Origin: Janthinobacterium sp. Marseille
GTDB taxonomy: Bacteria; Pseudomonadota; Gammaproteobacteria; Burkholderiales; Burkholderiaceae_D
Reading direction: 5' to 3'
Length of the DNA: 64,000 nt
Assembly (NCBI RefSeq): GCF_000013625.1
Contig: NC_009659.1
Location: forward strand, 620,001-684,000
The notes beneath the pieces were generated by a model. That model searched no databases. It was not told the origin of the DNA and saw only the letters and a program-made list of their open reading frames with translations. Made by a program: the position numbers and the translations under genes. This document shows, in pieces, positions 49,679-59,103 of the stretch (its first letter is position 1; each line of letters begins with the position of its first letter).

Positions 49679-51126
49679 AGTACGTGCTCACCATGTTGTT
49701 CCAGGTCCAGCCCTTCGAGTTCCGCTTCCGGTGTCACGCGCAAGCCGACCAGCGCACTGACGATGCCGAGGATGATGGCGGTCATCACCGCCGAAAAGAC
49801 CACCGTAACGACGACGCCGAAAGCCTGGTTGCCGAAACTGCTTTGCGCACCGCCTATGCTTTCCACCGCGAAGATGCCGGTCAGCAGTGCACCGACGATG
49901 CCACCGATTGCATGGACGCCGAAGACGTCCAGCGAATCGTCGTAGCCGAGTTTGGATTTGAGTGTGGTCGCACCCCAGTAGCAGGCGAGCCCGGCGGCGG
50001 TACCGATGACCAGTGCACCACTGACGCCGACGAAGCCGGAGGCGGGCGTGATGGCGACCAGGCCGGATACCGCACCTGACACCAGGCCGAGTACCGAGGG
50101 TTTGCCGCGGCGCAGCCACTCGATCAGCATCCATGCCAGTGCACCGACTGCAGTCGCAATCTGCGTTGCCAGCATCGCCATACCGGCTCGTCCGTCAGCC
50201 GCGACTGCGGAGCCGGCATTAAAGCCGAACCAGCCTACCCACAGCATGCTGGCGCCGATCACCGTCAACACCAGGTTGTGTGGTGGCATTGGTTCCTTGC
50301 CGAAGCCGAGGCGTGGTCCGATGATGATGGCTGCGACCAGGCCGGAAACCCCTGCATTGATATGCACCACCGTACCGCCGGCAAAATCCAGCACGCCACG
50401 GGTCGCCAGCCAGCCGCCCGGTTCCCACACCCAGTGCGCCACCGGTGCGTAGACAAAGATGGACCACAAGGTGATGAACATTAGCAATGCGGAGAATTTC
50501 ATGCGTTCGGCGAAAGCGCCGGTGATGAGTGCCGGTGTGATGATGGCGAAGGTCATCTGGAACATGATGAAGACGCTTTCCGGTATCGTCGGTGCGATTT
50601 CACTGACGCTGACCTTGCCCGCTTCCTTGGCGAATTCCATGCCGTTCAGCAGTACGCGATCCAGCCCGCCTATATAAGGAGAGCCGGGCGTGAAGGCGAG
50701 GCTGTAGCCGATGACGACCCAGATCACGGTGACCAGGCAGGTGACGGCAAAGCTATGTGCCATCGTTGCCAGGACGTTTTTCTTGCGCACCATGCCGGCG
50801 TAAAACAAGGCGAGGCCGGGAATGGTCATGAACAGCACCAAGGCGGTTGACGCCAGTAACCAGGCGGTATCACCGGCGCTGATTTTGCTCGCATCAACGA
50901 CGGTGGGTTTGGTCAACGGTGCTTCAACGACCGGCTCAGGCGTAGCGTCGGCTTGCGTCGGCTCTGCAATCATCGGCATGGTTAAAGGCGAGGCCTGGAC
51001 TTCAGCGGCGGGGGGCGCAGTATCCGTTGCCGTGCCTTGCGCGTAAGCGTTATTGAATAAGAGGGCGGAAACGAGAACGGCCAAAGCCAGCGTAATGTAC
51101 GCGAAGGACGCGGAACGCATGATCAT
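49675..51126 (-). CDS. amtB: Ammonium transporter
   Basis: From the ATG at 51126 (AGGGGAG four bases upstream; 51120 is an alternative) the product has 483 residues. An N-terminal signal (SFAYITLALAVLVSALLFN) is followed by a 50-residue Pro/Ala/Thr-rich segment and then eleven membrane helices. Amt features include DTAWLLASTALVLFMTIPGL, GLALFYAGMVRKKN, the pore-lining HWVWEPGGWLAT, DFAGGTVVHINAG, and the C-terminal GHAIGG-like VHAIGGIVGALLTG. It is a trimeric channel for NH4+/NH3 scavenging. It overlaps the unknown 127-aa gene by four bases. Confidence 0.95.
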   Translation of the reverse strand: MIMRSASFAYITLALAVLVSALLFNNAYAQGTATDTAPPAAEVQASPLTMPMIAEPTQADATPEPVVEAPLTKPTVVDASKISAGDTAWLLASTALVLFMTIPGLALFYAGMVRKKNVLATMAHSFAVTCLVTVIWVVIGYSLAFTPGSPYIGGLDRVLLNGMEFAKEAGKVSVSEIAPTIPESVFIMFQMTFAIITPALITGAFAERMKFSALLMFITLWSIFVYAPVAHWVWEPGGWLATRGVLDFAGGTVVHINAGVSGLVAAIIIGPRLGFGKEPMPPHNLVLTVIGASMLWVGWFGFNAGSAVAADGRAGMAMLATQIATAVGALAWMLIEWLRRGKPSVLGLVSGAVSGLVAITPASGFVGVSGALVIGTAAGLACYWGATTLKSKLGYDDSLDVFGVHAIGGIVGALLTGIFAVESIGGAQSSFGNQAFGVVVTVVFSAVMTAIILGIVSALVGLRVTPEAELEGLDLEQHGEHVL

Positions 51127-51337
51127 GAAACTCCCCTGAAGACTTGGTTGAACCATGTGGCGGTGCCACGGCAAGTTTCACAAAAGCACTATACGTGCCA
51201 TGCGATTAACAGGTGCAACAGGAGGATTAACAGAGGTACAAGTGCAATTGACGGGAGCGCGACGCACTAGTGCTGCACATGCGCTGCGCCACCTGCACTG
51301 CGCTGGGGCAGTGCGGAAGGAGGGTGTTCCGCGGGTT

Positions 51338-51688
51338 TCAGCCGAATGCGCCGCCGGTCAGGTAAAGGTCGAAGCCGCGCGCGATGGTGGCGATCAGGGC
51401 GGTTGATCCGAGCGCGAAGGTCAAAACCACCAGTACGATGACGGCCCAGCCGGAGTCCGAAGTCCGGCCCGAATGCGCATTGTGTTGTGCGTCCCATTTT
51501 TCATCCGGCGTCAGGCCGATGACCAGGGCGCCTATGAAACCGGCAAAAATCGAGAAGGGGAAGCAAATGATATGGATCCAGGCCCACAAGTCCTTTTTAC
51601 CGTACAGATAAAAGCGATGCAGGCCCAGACCGCCAAAAAGAGTGGCCAGCAGCGTGCTGAGGGTTTTGTTTTTGTGCGAATTTGGCAT
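51338..51688 (-). CDS. TM2-domain membrane protein
   Basis: The 116-residue protein has a TM2 domain in its first half: [20 protein letters not shown], then [17 protein letters not shown] and [10 protein letters not shown], with the conserved G-x-G-x-H-R-F-Y pattern. A third hydrophobic helix ([20 protein letters not shown]) follows. Function is unknown for the family. Confidence 0.83.
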   Translation of the reverse strand: MPNSHKNKTLSTLLATLFGGLGLHRFYLYGKKDLWAWIHIICFPFSIFAGFIGALVIGLTPDEKWDAQHNAHSGRTSDSGWAVIVLVVLTFALGSTALIATIARGFDLYLTGGAFG

Positions 51689-51923
51689 ATTTCTGCTATT
51701 TCTCGATTAAAAAGGCCAAATTTGGCTTGAAAACAGCGCTTCTTGATGAGAAACGTGTGAAAATGCAGCGAAACCCAGCGTTTTACTCAAAATATTATCT
51801 ATCTGGCCCGGTTTTTACCTATTGTACGGGCAGATGGATAACGCGTCGCAAAAGCTTTTCCACTATGGAAATGCCTGATTGCCCGATTTGCCACACCGAT
51901 ATTGCCAGCCTTGATGAAGCAGC

Positions 51924-51953
51924 TTGCAGGTGCTGTGCTACTTGGGCTATAAT
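51924..51953 (+). promoter_or_regulatory. Candidate promoter of the rpsP operon
   Basis: TTGCAG (51924-51929) and TATAAT (51948-51953) have an 18-base spacer, 40 bases before the rpsP ATG. The rest of the 305-base space from 51689 holds nothing else recognised. Confidence 0.6.
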
Positions 51954-51993
51954 TTGCGGCTTTTTCCGTGTTCAGACACTTTTTGGAAATATT

Positions 51994-52245
51994 ATGGTCG
52001 TTATTCGTTTAGCTCGTGGTGGCGCAAAAAAGCGCCCATTCTTTAACATTGTTGCTACAGATTCGCGCAATCGTCGCGATGGTCGCTTCATTGAACGCAT
52101 CGGTTTTTACAACCCGGTGGCGTCTGGCGCTGAAGAAAGCGTCCGCATTGTGCAAGACCGTCTGGCCTACTGGCAAGGCGTCGGCGCACAACTGTCGCCA
52201 ACCGTAGCTCGCCTGGTTGCACAAGCTGGCAAAAAAGCCGCTTAA
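51994..52245 (+). CDS. rpsP: 30S ribosomal protein S16
   Basis: The 83-residue protein begins [20 protein letters not shown] and has [15 protein letters not shown], the S16 signatures. It binds 16S rRNA early in 30S assembly. It is the first gene of the conserved rpsP-rimM-trmD-rplS operon. The frame stays open upstream, but the conserved N-terminus fixes the ATG at 51994. Confidence 0.97.
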   Translation: MVVIRLARGGAKKRPFFNIVATDSRNRRDGRFIERIGFYNPVASGAEESVRIVQDRLAYWQGVGAQLSPTVARLVAQAGKKAA

Positions 52246-52248
52246 GTT

Positions 52249-52812
52249 TTGTCGAATCAAACGGCATCGGGAATGAAAGTTCCTGAAGATTTGGTGCTGG
52301 TTGGTTACATCTCCGGTGCGTATGGATTGAATGGCTGGGTAAGGGTCAGACCCTATTCGGCCGATGCGGATGCATTGTTAACTGCCAAGACATGGTGGCT
52401 GGATAAGCCGGAATTCCATGACGTGGAAATGATGCAGTCCAAGATTCATACCGGTGATGTGGTCGCAAAGTTGATGGGTGTGGCAGGGCGAGATGCTGCG
52501 GAGGCGCTGAAAGGTGCAACCGTACAGATCCCGCGCAGTCATTTCCCGGCACTGTCAGACAATGAATTTTACTGGGTCGATCTGATCGGCCTGGAAGTCG
52601 AAAATCTGCAGGGCGAACACCTGGGTCAGGTCAGCGACATGATGGACAACGGTGCGCATCCAATTTTGCGCGTTGCTGTACCGCAGGCTGCTGAAACTAC
52701 TGATCCCAAGGCTGCGCCGCAAGAGTTGCTGATCCCGTTCGTTGAGCAGTTTGTCATCACGGTTGATCGAACAGCAAAAAAAATTACGGTGGACTGGGGA
52801 CTGGATTATTAG
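52249..52812 (+). CDS. rimM: Ribosome maturation factor RimM
   Basis: The product is 187 residues from a TTG three bases after the rpsP stop, or 179 from the ATG at 52273; neither has a clear ribosome-binding site, so the start is open. Domains are an N-terminal RimM beta-barrel ([20 protein letters not shown]) and a C-terminal PRC-barrel ([20 protein letters not shown], then [10 protein letters not shown]). RimM binds S19 and helps form the 30S head. Gene order supports the call. Confidence 0.95.
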   Translation: MSNQTASGMKVPEDLVLVGYISGAYGLNGWVRVRPYSADADALLTAKTWWLDKPEFHDVEMMQSKIHTGDVVAKLMGVAGRDAAEALKGATVQIPRSHFPALSDNEFYWVDLIGLEVENLQGEHLGQVSDMMDNGAHPILRVAVPQAAETTDPKAAPQELLIPFVEQFVITVDRTAKKITVDWGLDY

Positions 52813-52838
52813 TCACCGCGTTTGGAGGAGTGTGCGAG

Positions 52839-53588
52839 ATGCAATTTGATGTCGTCACGCTGTTTCCGGAAATGTTCACGGCGATCACGCAGTCGGGTAT
52901 TACACGACGCGCGTTTGAGCAAAAGAAATGTGCATTGTCTTTGTGGAATCCGCGCGATTTCACCAGCGATAAGCATCGTACCGTCGATGACCGTCCCTAT
53001 GGTGGCGGGCCTGGCATGGTGATGATGGTTAAGCCGCTGGAGGCGGCCGTACAGGCGGCCAAGGCAAGGCAGACAGAACAAGGTTTGGCTGCACCCCGTG
53101 TTGTGTATTTGTCGCCGCAAGGCAAGGCATTGACCCACGAACGCGTGATGCAGCTGACGACAGAGCCGGGTCTGGTTTTGTTGTGCGGACGTTATGAAGC
53201 AGTAGACCAGCGCTTTCTGGATAGCTGCGTCGATGAAGAAATCAGCCTCGGCGATTTCGTCCTGTCAGGCGGTGAAATCCCGGCGATGGCATTGATGGAT
53301 GCAGTAATCCGACAGTTGCCCGGGGTCTTGCATGATGATGCATCGGCAGTTGAAGACAGCTTCGTTAATGGCTTGCTCGATTGTCCGCATTACACGCGAC
53401 CGGAAGTCTACGAAGGTGCAGCGGTACCGGCAGTGTTGATGGGTGGCCATCATGTCGAGATCGAAAAATGGCGCCGCGAACGTGCGCTGGAAGCGACCGC
53501 AAGGAAACGACCGGACCTGATCGTCAAGGCACGTGAAGCGGGATTGCTGACACGTAGCGATGAAAAGTTTTTGAGCAGTATGTTGTAA
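52839..53588 (+). CDS. trmD: tRNA (guanine-N1-)-methyltransferase
   Basis: The product is 249 residues from the ATG at 52839 (GGAGGAG nine bases upstream). It makes m1G37 in tRNAs, preventing frameshifts. SPOUT-class features are [26 protein letters not shown], the trefoil-knot segment [15 protein letters not shown], and the [20 protein letters not shown] motif. The stop codon sits on the junction of a 14-bp tandem repeat (53574-53601), so the final residues may be recent. Confidence 0.97.
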   Translation: MQFDVVTLFPEMFTAITQSGITRRAFEQKKCALSLWNPRDFTSDKHRTVDDRPYGGGPGMVMMVKPLEAAVQAAKARQTEQGLAAPRVVYLSPQGKALTHERVMQLTTEPGLVLLCGRYEAVDQRFLDSCVDEEISLGDFVLSGGEIPAMALMDAVIRQLPGVLHDDASAVEDSFVNGLLDCPHYTRPEVYEGAAVPAVLMGGHHVEIEKWRRERALEATARKRPDLIVKAREAGLLTRSDEKFLSSML

Positions 53589-53601
53589 GCAGTATGTTGT
53601 A
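53574..53601. repeat. Perfect 14-bp tandem duplication at the trmD stop
   Basis: AGCAGTATGTTGTA is repeated twice with no gap (53574-53587, 53588-53601). The TAA stop of trmD spans the junction. It looks like a small slippage duplication. Confidence 0.8.
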
Positions 53602-53700
53602 TCGAGCGGGGTGCGGTAAATGCCCTGCAATGTGTAACCCCATCCTCTACCGGGCAAATATATACGTGGCGCCGGCACGATGGTTTTTGGAGTAATAAAA

Positions 53701-54087
53701 ATGGATCTGATCCAACAATTAGAGCAAGAAGAAATTGCTCGCCTGGCAAAAAACATCCCTGACTTCGCTCCTGGCGATACAGTGGTCGTCAACGTCAACG
53801 TAGTTGAAGGCACACGTAAACGTGCCCAGGCTTACGAAGGTGTTGTCATCTCCCGTCGTAACCGTGGCTTGAACTCGAACTTCATCGTTCGCAAGATCTC
53901 GTCGGGTGAAGGCGTCGAACGTACGTTCCAGCTGTATTCCCCGCTGATCGCATCGATCGAAGTCAAACGTCGCGGTGATGTACGTCGTGCAAAACTGTAC
54001 TATCTGCGCGAACGTTCGGGCAAATCGGCACGTATCAAAGAAAAACTGCCACAACGTCGCGTTGCAGCAAAACAAGCGGCGGAATAA
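53701..54087 (+). CDS. rplS: 50S ribosomal protein L19
   Basis: The 128-residue protein shows L19 features: [56 protein letters not shown] and the [20 protein letters not shown] strand. It lies at the 30S-50S interface. It is last in the operon and followed by a strong terminator. Confidence 0.97.
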   Translation: MDLIQQLEQEEIARLAKNIPDFAPGDTVVVNVNVVEGTRKRAQAYEGVVISRRNRGLNSNFIVRKISSGEGVERTFQLYSPLIASIEVKRRGDVRRAKLYYLRERSGKSARIKEKLPQRRVAAKQAAE

Positions 54088-54130
54088 TTGCTTATATCGG
54101 ATTCGTCCGGGCAATTCATTCGGTAGTAAC

Positions 54131-54158
54131 AAAAAAGACACCTTCGGGTGTCTTTTTT
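54131..54158 (+). terminator. Rho-independent terminator of the rpsP-rplS operon
   Basis: AAAAAAGACACC-TTCG-GGTGTCTTTTTT is a perfect stem with a UUCG tetraloop and a T-run. It is 43 bases after the rplS stop. Confidence 0.95.
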
Positions 54159-54353
54159 GTTTTGTAGCGGCATTTTTTGATTGTTAAATCTGGTGCTCGG
54201 GCTGTGACAGGTTTAACATCAATTAAAGTGATGTAAGTGCAAACTTGCAATCAGGTAGCGCTAACTTGTATTCGGCTGTTTGCATGATGCCCGGTTTGCT
54301 GCGGGCGATGCAGCGCACAGATTCACATTGATTATTCGTATTGGGAAGTTGAA

Positions 54354-55022
54354 TTGGCCAGACTGCATTTTGATCCGGAATTACTGCCGGTAGATTCGCT
54401 CGGCGGTGAAGAGGCGGTTGCCTCCGACCGCTTGCGGGATGAAGCTTTGCGTGCGCGCTTTTTGAATCCGCCGCCATGGTCGCCGGAAATTACGGTGGAG
54501 CGCCTGGTGCGTCCGATGAGCGGCCCTTTGACCGAGGCCGCGGTCTTGCTGCCGATCGTGCTGCGCGAAGAAAATGGCCCGACTATCCTGTTCACGCAGC
54601 GGGCGGCGCACCTGAACGATCATGCCGGGCAAATCAGTTTCCCCGGTGGCCGCATGGAAAGTTATGACGAGTCGGCGATTGCCACGGCCTTGCGTGAAAC
54701 CGAAGAAGAGGTTGGCATCAGCCGCAGCCATATCGATGTCATCGGTACCCTGCCTGAATACCATACCGGCACTGGTTTCCGCGTGACACCGGTGGTGGGC
54801 ATCGTGAAGCCGCCGTTTGAAGTGAACGCGGATCCGTTCGAAGTGGCCGAGGTGTTTGAAGTGCCGCTCGCCTTCCTGATGGATGGCATGCACCACCAGC
54901 GCCGGACCGCAGAATTCGTGACCGGCAGCCGTACTTTTTATGTGATGCCGTATGACAGGTTCTTCATCTGGGGCGCAACTGCCGGCATGTTGCGCAATCT
55001 ATTTCATTTCCTGCGGGCGTAA
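54354..55022 (+). CDS. Nudix CoA pyrophosphatase
   Basis: The 222-residue protein starts at a TTG (GGAAG five bases upstream). The Nudix box GGRMESYDESAIATALRETE, continuing EEVGI, is intact (G-x5-E-x7-R-E-x2-E-E-x-G-I), and the UPF0035-type extension of CoA-specific members (LLPIVLREENGPTILFTQRA, HLNDHAGQISFPGGR) precedes it. It should split CoA or its derivatives into phosphopantetheine and 3',5'-ADP. It is separated from rplS by a terminator. Confidence 0.92.
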   Translation: MARLHFDPELLPVDSLGGEEAVASDRLRDEALRARFLNPPPWSPEITVERLVRPMSGPLTEAAVLLPIVLREENGPTILFTQRAAHLNDHAGQISFPGGRMESYDESAIATALRETEEEVGISRSHIDVIGTLPEYHTGTGFRVTPVVGIVKPPFEVNADPFEVAEVFEVPLAFLMDGMHHQRRTAEFVTGSRTFYVMPYDRFFIWGATAGMLRNLFHFLRA

Positions 55023-55142
55023 GTCGTTTACGCGGGCCTGCTACAGACTTTGGCTGTAACGCTAATTATTATGTTTCGCTTTATTTGATTCTCGCGAAGT
55101 GCTGCGTTATCGTATGGGTTGACTGACTATTAAGGCGCTTTA

Positions 55143-56099
55143 ATGACATTTTTCTCCATCTTCTTTGCGCTATTGATCGAGCAATTAAAACCGCTGCGTG
55201 CCGATAATCCGGTCTACGCCGGGGCGCGAGCACTGGCTGCCAAGCTGGAAGGGTCGTTCAACGCCGGTCAGGCGCATCACGGACGCCTGGCCTGGGCCCT
55301 GATGATCGCCGCTTTCTGTATCCCGGTAGCGTTGTTGTATTGGATCAGCGTCAAGCTCGGCCCGCTGGCCGCTTTGATCGTGAACGTCGGTGTAGTTTAT
55401 CTGACACTGGGTTTCCGTCATTACAGCCATTACTTCACCTCCATCCAGCTGGCCTTGAACAATGGCGACGAAGCGACCGCACGTTCGCTGCTGGCTGAAT
55501 GGACCAAGCGCGATACCGCCGGCATGGATGTCAGCGAAGTTGCGCGGATTGCAGTGGAAACCGCGCTGGTCACCACCCATCGCAATGTATTCGGCGTGTT
55601 CTTCTGGATCCTGACACCGCTGGGCCCGGTCGGCGCAGTGATGTATCGCGTGGCGGAATACCTGGCACGCGTCTGGAACGAACCGAAGATGGCGGAACGC
55701 GAAGAGTTCGGCCGTTTTGCATCGCAGGCCTTTTACTGGATCGACTGGATCCCGGCACGCCTGACGGCTGCTGCGTTTGCCGTGGTCGGCAACTTTGAGG
55801 ATGCGATTTACGCATGGCGTAATTTTGCCGGTCGTTGGCAGGACGAAGCCATTGGCATCATCCTGTCCGCAGGTGGCGGTGCGATGGGTATACGCCTGGG
55901 TGCACCGGTCGAAACCGTGGCTGAAGTCATTCCGGCAGATGCTGCGATGGTTGATTCGATCAATATCGAAACCGAAGCACCGCTCGGCGAAGAAGCGTCC
56001 AGCCGCGCATTGCAAAGCACAGTGGGCCTGGTATGGCGTGCATTGCTGTTGTGGATGCTGCTGGTCCTCTTGCTATCAATCGCAAAGTGGCTGGGTTAA
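55143..56099 (+). CDS. CobD/CbiB-family membrane protein
   Basis: This 318-residue membrane protein begins MTFFSIFFALLIEQLKPLRA and keeps the CobD/CbiB layout: several helices, NNGDEATARSLLAEWTKRDT, VETALVTTHRNVFGVFFWIL and a LGPVGAVMYRVAEYLAR segment, with a C-terminal membrane helix. CbiB/CobD amidates adenosyl-cobyrinate in B12 synthesis, but no other cobalamin gene is nearby and betaproteobacteria have an orphan branch of this family, related to AmpE. A B12 role should not be assumed. Confidence 0.78.
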   Translation: MTFFSIFFALLIEQLKPLRADNPVYAGARALAAKLEGSFNAGQAHHGRLAWALMIAAFCIPVALLYWISVKLGPLAALIVNVGVVYLTLGFRHYSHYFTSIQLALNNGDEATARSLLAEWTKRDTAGMDVSEVARIAVETALVTTHRNVFGVFFWILTPLGPVGAVMYRVAEYLARVWNEPKMAEREEFGRFASQAFYWIDWIPARLTAAAFAVVGNFEDAIYAWRNFAGRWQDEAIGIILSAGGGAMGIRLGAPVETVAEVIPADAAMVDSINIETEAPLGEEASSRALQSTVGLVWRALLLWMLLVLLLSIAKWLG

Positions 56100-56119
56100 G
56101 CGCCACGGACACAAAAGAG

Positions 56120-56142
56120 CGCGCTATGCAGCGCGTTTTTTT
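56120..56142 (+). terminator. Rho-independent terminator
   Basis: CGCGCT-ATGC-AGCGCG followed by TTTTTTT, 21 bases after the CobD/CbiB-like stop. Confidence 0.9.
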
Positions 56143-56226
56143 ATGAATGAAAACATTTTCTGGGTATCGACTGATTGCCGGTCGCGATACCGGTTTTAAA
56201 AAATACTGCATAGGGAATTTTTATTG

Positions 56227-59097
56227 ATGCGTCATCGCGCAGCTTTTTCTGTGTCATTTTCCGCATTGTTGACGCTTGCTATCGGGTTGTTGATCAGCGC
56301 CTTGCTGTTTACTTCGGTACGCCGTCTGGAACATGACAAGGTTGATATTGATTTCCAGCAGCAAGCCAAAGTACGGGTAGCAGCGGTGCAGGACGGGCTG
56401 GATAGTTCCATGCGCGTGCTGACCGATATCAATCAGTTGTTCAAGACTTTCGGTACTGTCAACCGCGAAGAATTCAAATCATTTGCCCTGCCTTTGCTGG
56501 CGCGCAATCCCTACATCCAGGGCTTTGCCTACCATCGCTATTTGCCACATCAGGAGCGCGCCGCCTATGAAGCGGAGATGCGCAAGCAAATCCCCGGTTT
56601 CACGATTACCGAAATGGTGGACGGGCAACGTGTGATGGCGCAGGAACGCCCGCGTTACCGCGTCGTCGATTACATCGTGCCGATGGCGGGGAATGACGTG
56701 GCGCTCGGCTTCGATGCCGATTCCTATCACTTCCAGACTGCCGCGATGCAGCGTGCGATCGATACCGGACAACCGTCGGCGACCGGCTTGCTGCACCTGG
56801 TGCAGGAACGGACGACACAGCGCGGTTTTATCGTATTGATGCCGGTGTATAAACCGGACGCCGTCTTGCCGGATATTGCATCGCGCCGCCAGGCGGTCAT
56901 CGGCGATACCGCGGCGGTGTTCCGCAGCAGCGACCTGATTGCGCGTTCGCTGGATAGCGATGACCTCTTGCTGACCTCGCATATCGATATGGACGTGGAC
57001 GTCAGCGTCTATGCCAGTGCGGAACACAATGAAAGCAGCCTGGTATTTGGCAAAGGTATGGAACCGGCTGCGCCGCGCTCGGCCTTCGGTTTGCCGGCAT
57101 GGCTGTTTTATGACCAGCCCGAACCATATGATCATGTATTTGATGTGGCGGGCAAGACCTGGAGCATGGTGGTGTCTACGCCATCCATGCTATTCCTGAA
57201 AAACAGCAGCAGCGCCTTGTGGGCCTTCCTGGTTGGCTTGTTGCTGAGTGTGGTATCGGCGATTTACGTGCAACTGATTGTCGACCGCTCGCGTCGCATC
57301 CAGTTGCTGGTGGATGATCGCACTGCGCAGTTACGTACTGTCAACGACGACCTGATCGCTGACATCGCCGCGCGCAAGCATGCGGAACATGAATTGCAAT
57401 TGCGTGAACGCGCGATCGAAGCCAGTGCGAATGCCATCATCATCGCGCGTGCAGTAGCGCCGGATTACCCGCTCGAATACGTCAATCCGGCCTTCACCCG
57501 GATTACCGGCTACTCACCGGAAGAAGCACTGGGCCGCAATATCGGTTTCCTGTGGGGCAAGGATTGGGAACAGCCCGGGATTGAAGAACTGCGTTCGATT
57601 GCGCTGGAGAAGCGCGAAGGACATGCGGTACTGCGTAATTACCGCAAGGATGGCGCGCTGTTCTGGAGTGATTTATATATTGCACCGGTCAAGGACGATA
57701 CCGGCGAAGTGAGTCACTTCGTGGTCGCGCTGTACGATATTACGGCGACCAAGCGTTATGAGTCAGAACTGGAATTCCAGACCAACCGTGATGCCTTGAC
57801 CGGCCTCGCAAATCGCAGCCTCTTGCGTGATCGCCTGAGCCAGGCAATCTCCTATGCGCATCGTTACAACCATCCGATCTGGATTGCCTTCGTCGACCTG
57901 GATCGCTTCAAGTTCGTTAATGACACGCTCGGTCATCAGGCCGGCGATCTCTTGCTGAAGGCGATTGCCGAACGCTTGCAGCATGCGGTGCGCGATACCG
58001 ATACGGTGTCGCGTATGGGTGGCGATGAATTTGTGCTGATCCTGCCGGAACGTGTCGATGCCGGTTTATCGACCGGTATCGTGCAGCGCATTATGGATGG
58101 CATTGCCCAGCCGCTGACGATTGAAGGACATGAATTCTTTATCAGCAGCAGTATCGGTGTCGCCGTTTATCCGAATGACGGTGTGACCCCGGAAGAGCTG
58201 ATCAAACACGCTGATATTGCGATGTACCGGGCGAAGGAAACCGGACGCAATAACTTCCAGTTCTATACCTCGTCGATGAATGAGCGCGCGCTTGAACGCT
58301 TGCGCCTGGAAGGTGATTTGCGCAATGCAATGGAGCGCGGTGAATTCATCCTGCATTACCAACCGCAACTGGATCTGCGTACCGGGAAAATTGTCGGCGT
58401 CGAAGCACTGATACGCTGGCAACATCCTGAACTTGGCATGATCCCGCCGATGCGCTTTATCGGCCTGGCGGAAGAGACCGGCCTGATTGTACCTATCGGT
58501 GCCTGGGTGATACGTGAAGCCTGCCGGCAAAACAAAGTCTGGCAAGAACATGGCCTCGGCTCGCTACGCATGTCGGTCAACCTGTCGGCCCGGCAATTTG
58601 CGCAACAAGACTTGCTGGAGTCGATTGCGCTGGCATTGGAAGAAACCCAGTTACCGCCGCAATGCCTGGAAATCGAATTGACGGAAAGCCTGGTGATGGC
58701 CGATGTCGATCATGCGATCGGCATCTTGCGCGAATTGAAAGCGCTGGGTGTACAGCTTTCGATTGACGATTTCGGTACCGGCTACTCCAGCCTGTCTTAT
58801 CTCAAACGTTTCCCTATCGATGTATTGAAGATTGACCGTTCCTTCGTCAATGACATTACGACTGATCCGGATGATGCGGCGATTGTCGCTTCCATCATAT
58901 CGCTGGCGCACAGCCTGCGTTTAACGGTGATTGCGGAAGGTGTGGAAACCGAGGAACAGCTGGCTTACCTGCAACAACATGATTGTGACCAGATCCAGGG
59001 TTACTTCTTCAGTCGCCCGATCACTGCAGATGCAATGGAAGTCATGCTAAAAGATGACAAGCGTTTGCAGACCGTCAGTATCGGCTCACTGATCTGA
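56227..59097 (+). CDS. CHASE-PAS-GGDEF-EAL bifunctional c-di-GMP protein
   Basis: The product is 956 residues from the ATG at 56227. Order: membrane helix (about 10-30), periplasmic CHASE sensor (about 75-270), second helix (about 325-350), PAS domain (about 390-515, [19 protein letters not shown]), GGDEF from Gly598 ([11 protein letters not shown]) with RxxD inhibitory site (RDTD), and EAL from Glu726 ([12 protein letters not shown]) with [41 protein letters not shown] and EGVETEEQ. All EAL catalytic residues are present, so it can break c-di-GMP and perhaps make it. Next to it, convergently, lies the glycosyltransferase-like/HEAT pair. Confidence 0.95.
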   Translation: MRHRAAFSVSFSALLTLAIGLLISALLFTSVRRLEHDKVDIDFQQQAKVRVAAVQDGLDSSMRVLTDINQLFKTFGTVNREEFKSFALPLLARNPYIQGFAYHRYLPHQERAAYEAEMRKQIPGFTITEMVDGQRVMAQERPRYRVVDYIVPMAGNDVALGFDADSYHFQTAAMQRAIDTGQPSATGLLHLVQERTTQRGFIVLMPVYKPDAVLPDIASRRQAVIGDTAAVFRSSDLIARSLDSDDLLLTSHIDMDVDVSVYASAEHNESSLVFGKGMEPAAPRSAFGLPAWLFYDQPEPYDHVFDVAGKTWSMVVSTPSMLFLKNSSSALWAFLVGLLLSVVSAIYVQLIVDRSRRIQLLVDDRTAQLRTVNDDLIADIAARKHAEHELQLRERAIEASANAIIIARAVAPDYPLEYVNPAFTRITGYSPEEALGRNIGFLWGKDWEQPGIEELRSIALEKREGHAVLRNYRKDGALFWSDLYIAPVKDDTGEVSHFVVALYDITATKRYESELEFQTNRDALTGLANRSLLRDRLSQAISYAHRYNHPIWIAFVDLDRFKFVNDTLGHQAGDLLLKAIAERLQHAVRDTDTVSRMGGDEFVLILPERVDAGLSTGIVQRIMDGIAQPLTIEGHEFFISSSIGVAVYPNDGVTPEELIKHADIAMYRAKETGRNNFQFYTSSMNERALERLRLEGDLRNAMERGEFILHYQPQLDLRTGKIVGVEALIRWQHPELGMIPPMRFIGLAEETGLIVPIGAWVIREACRQNKVWQEHGLGSLRMSVNLSARQFAQQDLLESIALALEETQLPPQCLEIELTESLVMADVDHAIGILRELKALGVQLSIDDFGTGYSSLSYLKRFPIDVLKIDRSFVNDITTDPDDAAIVASIISLAHSLRLTVIAEGVETEEQLAYLQQHDCDQIQGYFFSRPITADAMEVMLKDDKRLQTVSIGSLI

Positions 59098-59103
59098 CAG
59101 GCG

